Source: Paulownia fortunei
Lineage: Eukaryota > Streptophyta > Magnoliopsida > Lamiales > Paulowniaceae
DNA: 64,000 nt
Assembly (NCBI GenBank): GCA_019321725.1
Contig: CM033109.1
Span: 7,409,993-7,473,992, forward strand
Direction: 5' to 3'
The position numbers and the translations under genes were made by a program. The notes beneath the pieces are model-generated. The model saw only the letters and a list, made by a program, of their open reading frames with translations. It was not told where the DNA came from and did no database searches. Positions 36,116 to 47,270 of this stretch are shown here, piece after piece (the first letter of the stretch is position 1; each line of letters begins with the position of its first letter).

Positions 36116-37774
36116 TGCTACAACTTTAAGGTTGCAAACCCAAGTGCAGGTTGTATCAAGTAATAAATTTACTGAGAGTCCGAGATTAATTTATAGGGAA
36201 GTTGTTTGAAATTTTTAGGATTATATTTCTTAAAAGATGGACTCAATGTGGTTTAAAATATAAAGAAAAATTTATGCTATAACTGAGAAATCAAAGTAAT
36301 AAAACTACTGAAGATTAGGGAACTGTTCCTAAATTTTTTGATAGAGGAACGATTATTTATTATTTATTTTACCTTTTTTAAAAGCCACTATTAGAATCCA
36401 TACACAATTAAAGTTCTAATAGGAAGATAGCAGTCGGTAGGGTAGAATCATACAATAAGCAAAATGAATCCAAGTATTTGTTGTGCGCCATTGAAAATAC
36501 ATAAATAAAAAATCACCACAAAACAAGAAGGTTTTGACGCCAACACTTATTTATGAGATTAAGTATTTATGCACACCTTTGTCAATAACAAATCAAAGTT
36601 TTACATTATCAGTCGGTAGAGTAGAACCATACAATAAGGTAAATGAACCCAAGTATTTATTGTGTCATTGGTGATATATAAATTAAGAATCACCACAAAA
36701 TAAAAAAAGTTTCAATCGAAAATTAAAATAATAATATAATATACCGGAACATTATGCACCTTTATAATAATTTTTCTTCATCCATCAAGAGGTTCACCCT
36801 TTCTCCTCAACTAAATAAAATTTAGAAAGACATAATTAAAGTAGACAAGACTAAAAATAGAAGAGAAATTAGATAATATATTTCTATTACTACTAAAAAA
36901 CTGACATTACTACTAAAAAATTTAGCCTAAAAAAAGACAACAATAGAACTTTATTTCCCCCTCTGAGGGTTTGTTTGTGTATCTTGAATACCATACATGA
37001 GCCCCTATTTATAGTAAAAGAGTGTCTAAATTGCCATCTCCAAATTCAATCCAAATGCACTCCAAATTAACTTTAAATATGCTCTAAATTCATACGTCTT
37101 TTTCAAATTTGAATTTTTTCACGTATTTTTCTCCATACAATGAGCTGATTTTTGAAAAAATGATCAACATGAAAGTTATAAATTTTCAGTTAACTTCATT
37201 TTCCAACTTGAATGCCCTAATTCCAACTACTAGAGATTAAGGATATGTGTCAGCATAGATAGATACTTTCCAATACATACATTTGAATGAATTTTCTGCT
37301 ATAATCAAAGCTGAATTGGGTTGAGATTCCAACAATAAAGTTATAATTCTATCTCTTAGATTTCAAATAAAGTACGATTTAGGTCTATAGGGCTTTTGGA
37401 CATAGAGTTATGCCCAAAATATGAAAACTGCGTAAGTTTGAAAACATGTTTATTTTGAATTTAATGCAAACCTAACAATCACGTACAAAGTTCAAGTGAT
37501 TTCTTACATATATTTTGATTTGCACATGATAGACTTAGGAAAAAATAGCCATTTTCTTCTATTGTGATGCTTATTTAATCTAATAAAATATTATATCTCA
37601 ACTTGCTCACAAAATGTGTTTTCTTCTTCAGTTTCATTTTAGTTCTTTTTGATCTCTTTTTGTTCATTGATTTCCTAATACAAAATATTATTAAAACTAT
37701 AATATTAACAATAATAAAGTAAGAAAAGTATAAGAAATTTGATAAAAAAAAATATATCAAATATGCACTTATCA
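36116..37774 (-). repeat. 3' LTR of the gypsy element (1659 bp)
   Basis: On the minus strand it starts TGATAAGTGCATATTTGAT at 37774 and ends CTTAAAGTTGTAGCA at 36116. It matches the other LTR along its length (for example CTACAACTTTAAGGTTGCAAA against TTACAACTTTAAGGTTACAAA). It holds two ~179-bp tandem units where the other LTR holds four. Confidence 0.9.
36425..36725. repeat. ~179-bp tandem units in the 3' LTR (two copies)
   Basis: The CAGTCGGTAG-GTAGAA motif recurs at 36431 and 36610. ATCACCACAAAA and TTATGCACACCTTTGTC landmarks also repeat. It is the same family as the array at 49200-49990. Confidence 0.85.
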
Positions 37775-37786
37775 AATTCCCCTACA
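37775..37786 (-). promoter_or_regulatory. Polypurine tract of the gypsy element
   Basis: The minus strand reads TGTAGGGGAATT immediately before the LTR start TGATAAGTG. This is the usual plus-strand priming site of Athila/Tat elements. Confidence 0.75.
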
Positions 37787-39075
37787 GTTAACCCTTACTC
37801 GTCCCCGAGCAAGCCTAAAACAAACATAAATTAATCCACTTTCATAGAAAATTACGATTGCATTTAACATATGCAACAAGCATTTAAATCCCTAGGTGGT
37901 CCTTAAAGGATGAGTTATAGTCTTGTGAGGGTTTCCAGCGATGATACCCATAAACATGGAAGTTATAAAAACATCATAAGCTCTAATGGAAGTTATTAAA
38001 CATCATAAGCTTTTTATTTGGTATAAATCTCCACTACACTGAAGGCACCATACGAAATCAAAAAAATTTCAATAAAGGTTGTAATGGGGCTAAAAGGTAG
38101 TGATATGGTTAAAAATAAAAGGATAGGATACAACAAAGATTCTAAAAACTTTATGGGATTAAGAATATAGAATTTATCAATGAAAAATTCTCATACTCCA
38201 CGAATTTCAACACCGAGGTCTATAATTATTGAATTGGACCCCTCTTCATCATTCTTATTGATTTTGCAATATCTTATTTTTTTGTTGCAAGTCGTAATAT
38301 TTTTAATTGCAACTCTTTTTTTTTTTAAAGAGAAACTCCTTCACACTTATTTTCTATTCCAACCCAAATTTCTTTTGCAAGCTCGCCTTGTTAATGAAAT
38401 ATCTCTTATGCTCCAAATTATTTTTAGAACAAGGGTAGGATATTAGTGTATTTATGTTAGGTAAGAAGATATAGTTACCACAAAAAAAGACTTATTTATT
38501 AAAAGGCTCAAAATGGCTCACTCAAGAGGATGTTCTCTTACTGTTCACATGTGGAACAAACTGATTTGACCATGGTGCTATAAAGTCTAATTTCTTAATC
38601 ATTTTTCAAATAGTGGTTAATCAGTTGTTCACCTCGACAGATTAAAATGAAAAGTTCTAACACTCAACCCCTACATGTCAAAAATCCAAGCGATGATTAA
38701 AACAAGGGCATAAAAACTATCTATTTTGACACACTTGTCTCCACACCGAATAACATAACTATTTGTGCAAAAATATTTAAGCATAATTATCACAAAATAT
38801 ATTAACCAAAGAGCAATATCAAAGTCCAAAACAACACCTATCATCAATCAAACCATATTATTCGTACTTAATTTTAATCATTGAAGTTGGAAGAACATCT
38901 ATAAGTAAAAAAATTAACAATTCTCAAACTTATCATGTTATGCAAAAAAATAAGGGTACGTCTCAAGAGTATTAAAGTTACTCTACCACCATTTTTATGG
39001 TTTCAACGGACTCAAAATAAAACACACTTTGAACACACAAGACATGATATCAACTATCCTCTTCCCTAACCTAAT
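37787..39075 (-). other. Non-coding 3' tail of the gypsy element
   Basis: The minus strand contains TTGCTCGGGGACGAGTAA just before the polypurine tract, a string typical of the non-coding region upstream of the 3' LTR in Athila/Tat elements. No env-like frame was found. Confidence 0.6.
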
Positions 39076-39721
39076 TTAGATATTGTCTTTGTTGGACCAA
39101 TCCACATGAGCGAAAACTGAATCAGGTTCTAGCACATATGCTAGAAGTTAATCAATCAGTTAATTAGGTGTTGGAGCATAAAAGAGAATTCGTCTCGCAG
39201 ACGGTGAAATAAAAGCCTTTTCTAAAGCATGATCTACAAAAAATAGCAAACCATCAAATAAATGATTAATATTAAGAATACCTACAGGTTTCTGGTGAAT
39301 GTTGAGTTGTGCGCAAGAGACAACTTGGAATAATTCATCCAGTGTACCAAAACTATGAGGTAGAGTAATGAATGCATCTGTATTGTTTAACATGTTAGGC
39401 ATTCTATCTTGAATATACAATATTTTTAGCTCATCTCCGATAGTCATACCTATGATATTCTGGATTGATAAAGGTTTTGGGATAACTCCTAAAACTTTTA
39501 CTCCTCTTACATGAGCAGAAGTAGCAACACTCCCCATTAACCCCAGACTGCCTCTCCAATACACTAATTGAATTTTTCTTTCTGCTAAAATTCTACCAAG
39601 GTTATTGGTTGTTCCTATAAACTCACCATTTTTTCCTGGATTGGTTCCACAAAAGACATAAATATAGTTGAACTTGTGGTGGAAAAGACTTCCATTTTTT
39701 TAAAGTGAGTTGTGTAAAAAA
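39076..39721 (-). pseudogene. LOG: LOG-family cytokinin riboside 5'-monophosphate phosphoribohydrolase, intronless pseudogene inside the gypsy element
   Basis: LOG enzymes release free cytokinin bases from their nucleotides in the cytosol. Read down the minus strand from about 39700 in one frame: YIYVFCGTNPGKNGEF, then TTNNLGRILAERKIQLVY, GSLGLMGSVA, VLGVIPKPL, DAFITLPHSFGTLDELF, then AQLNIHQKPVGILNI and FISPSARRILFYAPT. Two in-frame TAA stops (39160-39162 and 39148-39150) interrupt the end, but the frame resumes as AYVLEPDS and DWSNKDNI before the final TAA at 39076-39078. The family nucleotide-binding motif PGGxGTxxE is PHSFGTLDE here, and YGGGS is YWRGS. No in-frame Met precedes the domain. 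Plant LOG genes have several introns and this copy has none, so it looks reverse-transcribed. It lies in sense with the element that surrounds it. Confidence 0.88.
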
Positions 39722-40500
39722 GAATAAGTATGGTGTTATTTATTGAGGTATGAATAAGGAATATATTTATTGCACATTTTTTTCTTTTATAAAAAATGTT
39801 AAAAATAAGGACATAAATTTTGAAAATTATCTACTTACACATGAATGTACATGTAGTTATGATTATAGCTCACATCTTCCTATGATTTTACATCCAGTAA
39901 TAGTTTAAACACCCTCTATAGGTCGAGGATATATTTTCCATCAAGTTTTCTTATAAACTGGCAAATAAGGTTTTTTAGTGTCAGATTCCCAATATTATAA
40001 AGCTCATATTCATTCGGAAGTGATTCCATAAATAAAAAATTACATATTTTACGAATCCACAAGAATGCATCTTAAGAGTCAATCGAATATCATTTAGAGA
40101 CTCCTTACTGAGTCCATCTTTATTGAATTAAATTTTATCTTTTCAATTTTTTGAAACCACTCCTAAGGAACTTGCATTTTTTTATTTTATATGATTGTTT
40201 AGGAAACTGATAAGTCCGACTTCAAATAGCCATAGAGTACCATTATCTACCACTTAACAGGTATTTGATATTTTTCATAACTTTTGCAGAAAGTGCAAGT
40301 GCTTTTGAAAAGAGTGTGTCCATAAAATCCACACTACAAGATCTCTATAGTGACTTTCTTTATCGAAAGATGACTACCATGTGCTCTTGTATGACAAAAA
40401 TTAAAAAATAAAATATTACCTACTATATTGTCAACACGCATTTAAAATTAGGAAAAAATAAAATAGAAAAAAGTAAAAAAATAAATGGATAAAAAAAAAG
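39722..40500 (-). other. Unassigned internal gypsy-element sequence
   Basis: It lies between the LOG pseudogene and the broken pol. No motif was recognised on either strand. It may be captured or element-specific sequence. Confidence 0.45.
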
Positions 40501-41275
40501 AATGAGAGTTAAAGAAAGCAAATATATGATTCTCAACTCTCATAGTCTTCTTTTCCATCTGTTGGGTTACCTCCCATCAAATGCTTGGTTTAATGTCCTC
40601 AACTCGACATTGCCTCATTCATCACTCATCAACATATGCTACCAAAGCCATCGTCTATCCAATCATCGTCTTATAATTTCGAAACACCCAAACAAGTTTG
40701 TCCACTTGTAATTGAGTGAGGTCATTAGCAATGCTGACTAGTGGTATTTTTTTCTCACCCAAGTATACATATTTAAGATGGTTCGAGATTGGCTTAAGCT
40801 CAATTGTATGTGTCTGCACCACATAAGGTAGAAGCCTTTCATTAGATCTTGATAATTCAACATAAGAGACATCAAACCTTGATTTTTTTGGCAACAAATC
40901 TAGCCTTGTTACATCATTTTCTACATTCCCCAACATTTGCACATCCAATTTCTTTTTTTTTTTTCAAATCCTCTATAAGGAGATATTTTTGTAAAGTAAT
41001 CTCCACTCAATCATTGCCAGTGAACTCAAACATTTATTGTGACTGAAGATCAATAATATCAACTGCAAAATAATATTCACATCAGCAAGATATCTCACGA
41101 CTTCAAAAATATTATATTTTATAACTTCGCCATCTAATTTCATAGTAAGAGTACCATAATGAACATCAATCTTAACTCGAGCTATCTTTATAAATGTTTT
41201 CCCAAAAAAATAAGTGTAAAATTAGGACATATGTCTTCCTTCATATCAAAAACATAAAAATCTAAGATTGTGCTT
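40501..41275 (-). pseudogene. Gypsy protease end and reverse-transcriptase start, with the rest of pol deleted
   Basis: On the minus strand: FYVFDMKEDICPNFTLIFLG and KTFIKIARVKIDVHYGTLTM (about 41120-41250) match the retropepsin C-terminal part of Athila/Tat. Then TIELKPISNHLKYVYLGEKK and QVDKLVWVFRNYKTMIG (40655-40810) match the stretch just before the reverse-transcriptase fingers. Instead of the expected WTIADIKGI the sequence jumps to VELRTLNQAFDGR (near 40590), a peptide normally found after integrase. RT, RNase H and integrase are therefore lost in one internal deletion. Confidence 0.85.
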
Positions 41276-41998
41276 GCTTGTCAAAAAAATTTCATGCAAA
41301 GTGTGATTAGTTGTCAAAATTGTTGAAACAAAGGGCCAAAAAATCCCTGTATATCTCCTTTTATTTCTGCCTTGATATCCAAAGCATATGCATTTTCAAA
41401 AATTTCTCTCTCAAAATTTACTATTTTCTTCAACTAATTTAATAAAAAATAATAAATTTAAAAATTAATTAATGTTTTGTCATGTAATGCAGACTTGTTA
41501 ACAAAATACGTGAAAGCGCGTTTGAAGGTTGCGCTTTAGGTCATCATACATAATACAATATATAATTATATATATATAAATATAAATATATATATACACA
41601 TAATCAGATAAATATTTTTTATACTAAAATAATAAATAACATAAATTTATATTGTTTTAATTTTTTTTACTTAAGCTATAATATGTATTTAAATATTTTA
41701 ATAAAGATAATAACAATATCATTTTTACTTCATAATCACACAATTAATTTTTTTGGATAATAATTACAGTATTGAATATATATTTTAAAAGTTTTGAAAA
41801 ATACAAGAATAAAAAAAATACTAAAAATGACCACTAGTGCCACAAGTACGTTGGTAGCGTTATCGTCTACCTCAATGTCTACCCTGAGTAGCAGCAATAT
41901 CATGTGATTTATTTGTGGTCGCATCATCAATATATGTACTATAGTTTAAATTGAAGCTCATCCGACCTAATGAAGTTGTGGATCTCGCCTCTCCATGA

Positions 41999-42559
41999 TC
42001 ATGATAATCGCTGTCTAGATATGAAAATACAACAGGCGAGATAATAAAATCTCCACGTCCAGAGTCGTGTCCTAGTTGTTGCTGAATAAACGGTGTCTAT
42101 ACTATGACAAAATCTAAACTGAGTAGTGTAGAGAACGATATCGTAGATGGTGGCATACCCCAACGGAGTGAATGAATCATCCGGTTGTGCCTGTTGAGGC
42201 ACATAATAGTCAGCGCTGCTATCCAAACCGTGTGATACATGATGTGTCGAGGTGGATGAACTCACCTCATCTGATACACTAGACATAAGTGAATGAGAAA
42301 TGTCATAAAATATAGAAGCATGACTAGTAAATGCGACCCGTGTCGAGGTAGAAGGTCCCGTATCATCTACTGTTGTATTACGCCTCCTAGTTGTGTCTTG
42401 TAGTGGTGACATTGGCATATTTATATAATCTTGTTGCCTACAAAGTAGGCGTCTGATATCATCAGTGGCGTGTATAGCTTCACTCCTTAACTGTATAAGT
42501 GAAGCTATATTTTGCTCATTCGCGCCATCAGTACTGAGTCTAATCCTCTCGACCGCCAT
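41999..42559 (-). pseudogene. MULE-encoded C-terminal region, Ser/Thr-rich
   Basis: A 186-codon open frame beginning MAVERIRLSTDGANEQ. It is rich in Ser, Thr, Asp and Gln, with SSADYYVPQQAQPDDS in the middle. It resembles the variable tails of plant MULE transposases and is separated from the N-terminal part by only about 210 bases, so the DDE core and SWIM finger are gone. The function of the tail is unknown. Confidence 0.5.
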
Positions 42560-42768
42560 ACTCTAAAATATGTGTAAAAAAGGAATAATATTAAAGAATA
42601 TCATAAATATGATGCATACACATTATAAATTTTTTTATTAATGAATGTCTTACCATAACTTCCAAATCTGATATGTGTAAAGGCTGGTACCCCTCCTCCA
42701 TAAGCTAATGATGCATATTGATAATACTCATTGCTTGTCGGTGTTTCAGGCACAGTATTATCAATATT

Positions 42769-43080
42769 TTATTCTGTCTCAACATAAAATTCTACAAATT
42801 GATTTTTTCTTCCCGGATCTAAGAAAAATTTCAATTCTTCGTCATCAATTATTGATATTAGTTGTGACATATTACCGCAATAGTACTTACCAAATAATTT
42901 TAATAAGAACTGTTTATCATCAATGTCCGTAATTTGATATACTTTCATGAGTAATTTAGAAAATTTTGTCCTACGAGACATTCTCTTACCTCCAAGGTGA
43001 TCATATGTCACTGAATTAGCATTTTGTATAATTTGACCATCAAAGTATACCAGCACATCGATATTGTTTCTATTTGACAT
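42769..43080 (-). pseudogene. MURA-like N-terminal domain (MULE transposase), truncated
   Basis: A 103-codon frame starting MSNRNNIDVLVYFDGQIIQN. In full-length MULE proteins this beta-grasp-like start (VxVxYxGxI... then MSRRTKFSKL... and DDEELKFFLD) precedes the zinc-finger and DDE domains, which are absent here. The right terminal repeat and a CT-rich leader lie just upstream, as expected for the 5' end of such a gene. Confidence 0.6.
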
Positions 43081-43599
43081 AACTACATCAAAATAAGTAT
43101 TAATATTTTAATTTTAATTAATAATTTCAAATACATAATATTTAATTAAGATTATGATAGTTATGAGAAAGATTCTCTAAATAGTTCAATAATTTTTAAC
43201 TCACATTTTCAAGTCAAATAACAAATATAAAATATAATATACAAAAAAAATGCAAAGATTAGCTTCTCGATATATAAAATATGTTATTAAATATGTCATT
43301 ATAAAAAATAATATTACTAACATTTCAATGCAACAAAATTTATTTTTTCAATATAATAATATATTTACTTCACAATTATTACAATAAAATATACATATTG
43401 TAATTAAAATATTTGACGTATGATACATGTAAGTCACACTTAAAATATGATTCGCGTCGTATTTTTATCTCTCGCATACTAATCTGAATAAAAATATATA
43501 AATGTTAATTAGTTAATTTATTTTAATTAAAAAAATTAAAAAAATAATAACAACATTATTTACCGATGGAATGATTAGAAAATGGATGTCAAGAAGGTA

Positions 43600-43830
43600 G
43601 GAGATGGGAGAAGAAAATGAGAGACGCAAAGGCAAAGGCAAAGGCAAAGGGAAAGGGAATGGAGGGGAGAAGGGTGAAGAGAGAGATGGAGACAGAGAGG
43701 CCGAGAGAAGGAAAGAGAGAAATGAGAGAGACCGAGAGAGAGATAGAGAGAAATGGGGGAAATGGGTCGGGAAAGTGCGGGGGAGGAATGGGGAAGTGGG
43801 AAGAGAGGGAAGGGGAAAAAGGAAAGTCAG
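43600..43830 (+). repeat. Purine-rich low-complexity tract inside the MULE
   Basis: Repeated GGCAAA hexamers (43630-43655) followed by GAGA-rich sequence. On the minus strand it forms a CT-rich leader in front of the MURA-like frame. The plus-strand Arg/Glu/Gly-rich frames here are not genes. Confidence 0.7.
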
Positions 43831-43961
43831 ACGTGAAAGCCTCTGTCAGAATTTATTCCATGCAGGGTTTTCTGTCAATTTAAAAATGAAAGCGTGCGTG
43901 GGGTCGCGTTTTATCGCGTTTGATTAACAGATTTACATTACACAGTAAAATATTAATTAAT

Positions 43962-46150
43962 TTTTACAATGGGACTTGAGTCAAGTTGGGTTATTGCGAT
44001 TTAAGGGTCCACTGTCTCTCCCTCTGTCAAAAACCTCAACCCACTACTCCCAATTCCCCTTTCTCTCTTTTCTGCATCAACGAAAAAGTACTCCCAATTC
44101 TGACTACTGTTCTAGATTCGGCTTGTTTTCTGCGACTTCCCCTAATCCCAAATGAAGAAAGGTATCGAACAACACCCTTTTTGCCTATATTTCCTAAAAG
44201 TGGCTGATTGTTTTTATTACAGTCCAGACCTTGGAAATGGGTTTAACCTTTTTTTTTATCCAAGATTTTTGAATTTTCTTCCTCAAAAAGTGACTGTGTT
44301 TTCATCTTACCAGATATCACCGATAACAATACAGAAGCATGGAAGAAATAGATCCCATAAACCATGACCAAATCATAACCCAAATTCATGAAAAAAATTA
44401 AAGCATTGAAGTAAATATGAACCCTCAACATGTAGCATTTCAATACAGAAACATGCAAGAAATACATCCCCTAAAGCAGTACATAAAACATAGCCCATAT
44501 AATGTAGGCATCACATAGGCAGTGAAATTAAGCACAAAATGAGACACATAACAATAAACTCATATATATTTACTCAATACCAAGTACCCAATGTATAAGT
44601 CAACTAATAAAGTCACAATACATTTCAGAAGTTAACAAATACGCAACACCACGAAGACAATGAATCAATGTATTAAATTAAATAATGGCTCATAAATTGC
44701 TCCAATATCCACATAATTTCAAAGTATCAGTGGATCTAAAAGGCCTCAACAGACCACAACTCCAACACCAAAACAGAACACTTACGTCTATACATTGAGA
44801 AACATGTATGAGTTAAACCATAAACCACAACCAACACTCAAAGGAAACTCACCTTCCAAAAAAGAAACCTAATTAGCAACACAATCAGTGCAAATAAGCC
44901 ATACCAAAAGTGAATTGAACAATTATAGTTGAATATTGAAAATAAATGTTTTCATGGACACTAACTTTGAACATTTGGGCCACTTAAAAATCTAAGCAAA
45001 TTGAACTCAAAATATATATAAAAAAAAAATACACCTACAAACCATAGTCCACCAAAGATGAACCCATTTCGTCAGCCTAAAAGGCCTCAACCATAACACA
45101 TAACAATATGCCCCAAGGAGTCCTAGGCCAACTGAAATCGACAAATCAAATGGCAATTGTTTCAGTAACTACAAGCAACATAGGATGTGTTGAGACAATC
45201 CTGTTGAATGAGGATAGTGTTCGGGCATCTCACACTGGCGATGTCTCTTTGTTCCGCAATATGTTGCGTCGTGTTCGTGTAGTGCGACCACCTCTATCAC
45301 CTACAACATCGAAAGCCATCACAGTGACATCGAGGCCTTATCGCTGTGATGGAAAATAGCAATTGTGTAGTGTAATATGCCCTTGGTGGCATGGTAGTTG
45401 TTATTTGTGTAATGGAAAATAGCATTATTTGTACTTCATTATATGATATATGATGTTTATCTATTTGTATTAAGATTTGGTGTGTTATAACAGAGATATT
45501 AAACGAATGATTCCTCTTAATGGTGGCACATGCGTTTCATTTGATTGTTCATTCCTTTGCTTTCATTACCAGGTGGATGCGCATGCATGTTCAATTGTTG
45601 GGATAGAGTCTCAAAACATAATATGCATGCATGTGTAATGGGTTCTAGTGCAGATGGCTTTTGCATTATTGAAATGGTCTTTTGAGCTCATAAGAACTCA
45701 CATATTTTAACATTACTGATGTAGTTATTTGCTTAATGTTGTGCAGTTAAAAAATGTGAGACCAGACTACACCTTGGCCGGATATATGGAAGGTCATGAA
45801 CTGAAAATATGCTACTGCAATTTTTGAAACTGATTAGTGCCCTTGAGTGGACAAACTTGTTATGTTGGAACCTTTGTAGTTGATTGGCTCGTCTTTGTAT
45901 ACCCAAAATCACCCAACCTTTTTCCTAAGTTTACTTTTAGCTGGTTGTTATGTCCATTGCATAATATAGAATGTATCATGAATCATTTGAAATGCTTATA
46001 TCCTCACTAAATTTCTAGTGAAGAATTTGAAGAACTGAAGTCCACTGTCTTTCTACAAGACTAATCAAGTGCATGCTTAATTTGAATTGGATTATTATCC
46101 TTATAAATATGCATATGTATATAAATGACACATTACGAAATAGAAAAACT

Positions 46151-46196
<46 letters not shown>

Positions 46197-46860
46197 AAGC
46201 CATAATATATACACAAAACTAAATATAAATGAATAATTTTTTATATATTTATATGTATAGTACAGATATTTTATTTGATGTAGCAATATAATTTATTAAT
46301 ATATTTGTGTTCTTGTTCCATAAATATACATGTGTATACTTACACAATATTTAAATATATGTATATAAATGTCATATTTATATAGTTATATGTTATATAC
46401 GTAAACAATTATATTTTTGTATTTATTTAGTTTTGTATATATTGGAATACAAAAAAATTGATATTATTTATGACATTATAATAGTTTTTACTTTAAGAAA
46501 ATGACTTTATAATTTTTTTTATAAATATTAATGTATATATTTATGTACGTAGTTGTAAATGTAGTTGTATACTTAATACTAATTGACTACTAAAAGTAAA
46601 TAAAAGATTAATATTTTAAAAGAACTAAGAATAAAATAAATTAGCAAACAAAATTTTTAGAAAAAAAATTCCACTTCCAAACACTATTTCATAAATTTTT
46701 TCATAAAAATTTTAACATCCAATCATCATTTAAAAAAAAAAAAAACATCAACTGTCATCATTACATTTTCATCTCATATACAATCACACTCTCAAAATTT
46801 ATTCATATTTTTAAAATAAATTTTTCTCACTATTCTCTCCCAAACAAAAATAAATGGAAT
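43962..46860. other. Remainder of the 5.6-kb insertion, unassigned
   Basis: 43990-44160 is pyrimidine-rich and looks like a plant 5' UTR. 44320-45000 is A-rich and repetitive; AATACAGAARCATG-AAGAAAT recurs at 44330 and 44441. 45108-45359 (+) is an 83-codon frame (MPQGVLGQLKSTNQM...) with noticeably higher GC and no recognised domain. 46149-46196 is an (AT)n(GT)n microsatellite. 46640-46850 looks like the AT-rich end of a small transposon. Confidence 0.4.
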
Positions 46861-46884
46861 GGAAGGACAAGCAATCACACCTAC

Positions 46885-47270
46885 TTCATTCACGCATAAG
46901 AACATCTTCCACAATCCTTATTGGATATGCATTAGATCTATCAACTAATTGTATGATAACAGCGGTTTATTTTTAAAGGTCCTACATTTAGAAAAACATA
47001 TATAGAATATGGCATAACATTAATTGATGTTCTCAAATTTAACATGTATTTTTCAAATCTGGTCTTACTAATGGTATAAGGGATGGTAAAATTCTCCAAA
47101 TCTTTATATTTTCGAGGGAATTTTCTTTGAAGAACCACCAAAATATTCTCCCCCATATTTACTTTTTCATCCCCCATTAACTTCCATTTGTTAGTGCATA
47201 ACTCTTTTAGAAACTTAACATATCGAGGCACCTGCTTGATCGCAACTAGAAGATAGATGTTTACTTCCAC
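46885..47270 (-). pseudogene. Gypsy (Athila/Tat) protease, N-terminal part
   Basis: The minus-strand frame reads IYLLVAIKQVPRYVKFLKEL, GENILVVLQRKFPRKYKD, TIPYTISKTRFEKYMLNL and then RTSINVMPYSIY. The usual DLGASINVMP active site is NLRTSINVMP here, so the catalytic Asp-x-Gly is lost. DRSNAYPIRIVEDVLMRE follows in another frame, ending at the insertion boundary. Upstream it is continuous with the gag remnant. Confidence 0.88.

Larger units (their letters stand above)
41474..43951 (-). mobile_element. MULE (Mutator-like) element, 2478 bp, internally deleted
   Basis: The terminal inverted repeats are about 60 bp. The left end opens GTTTTGTCATGTAATGCAGA and the inverse of the right end opens ATTTTACTGTGTAATGTAAA; both go on to TGTTAA and GCGCG/ACGCG-rich strings. 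ATTAATTAAT flanks both sides (41464-41473 and 43952-43961) and fits a 9-10 bp duplication, though its low complexity weakens the call. The N- and C-terminal parts of a MURA-like gene lie inside on the minus strand. The catalytic core is missing. Confidence 0.72.
41280..46885. mobile_element. About 5.6-kb insertion of unknown class splitting the gypsy protease
   Basis: The protease frame stops after RIVEDVLMRE near 46890 and resumes before DFYVFDM near 41255, so everything between was inserted. Candidate ends are GTGTGATTAGTTGTC (41301-41315) and the inverse of 46866-46880 (GTGTGATTGCTTGTC), 13 of 15 matching, but no target duplication is clear. A MULE lies nested in it. Class not assigned. 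Confidence 0.5.

Noticed and set aside
43604..43927. Long plus-strand Arg/Glu/Gly-rich frames
   Set aside because: They result from the purine-rich tract. The real coding sense of the MULE is the minus strand.
45108..45359. Considered as a complete functional gene
   Set aside because: It is isolated inside a nested transposon insertion with no recognised domain. Kept only as a finding.
41301..46880. Calling the 5.6-kb insertion a TIR DNA transposon
   Set aside because: The 13/15 inverted ends have no adjacent target duplication and could be chance in AT-rich DNA. Class left open.
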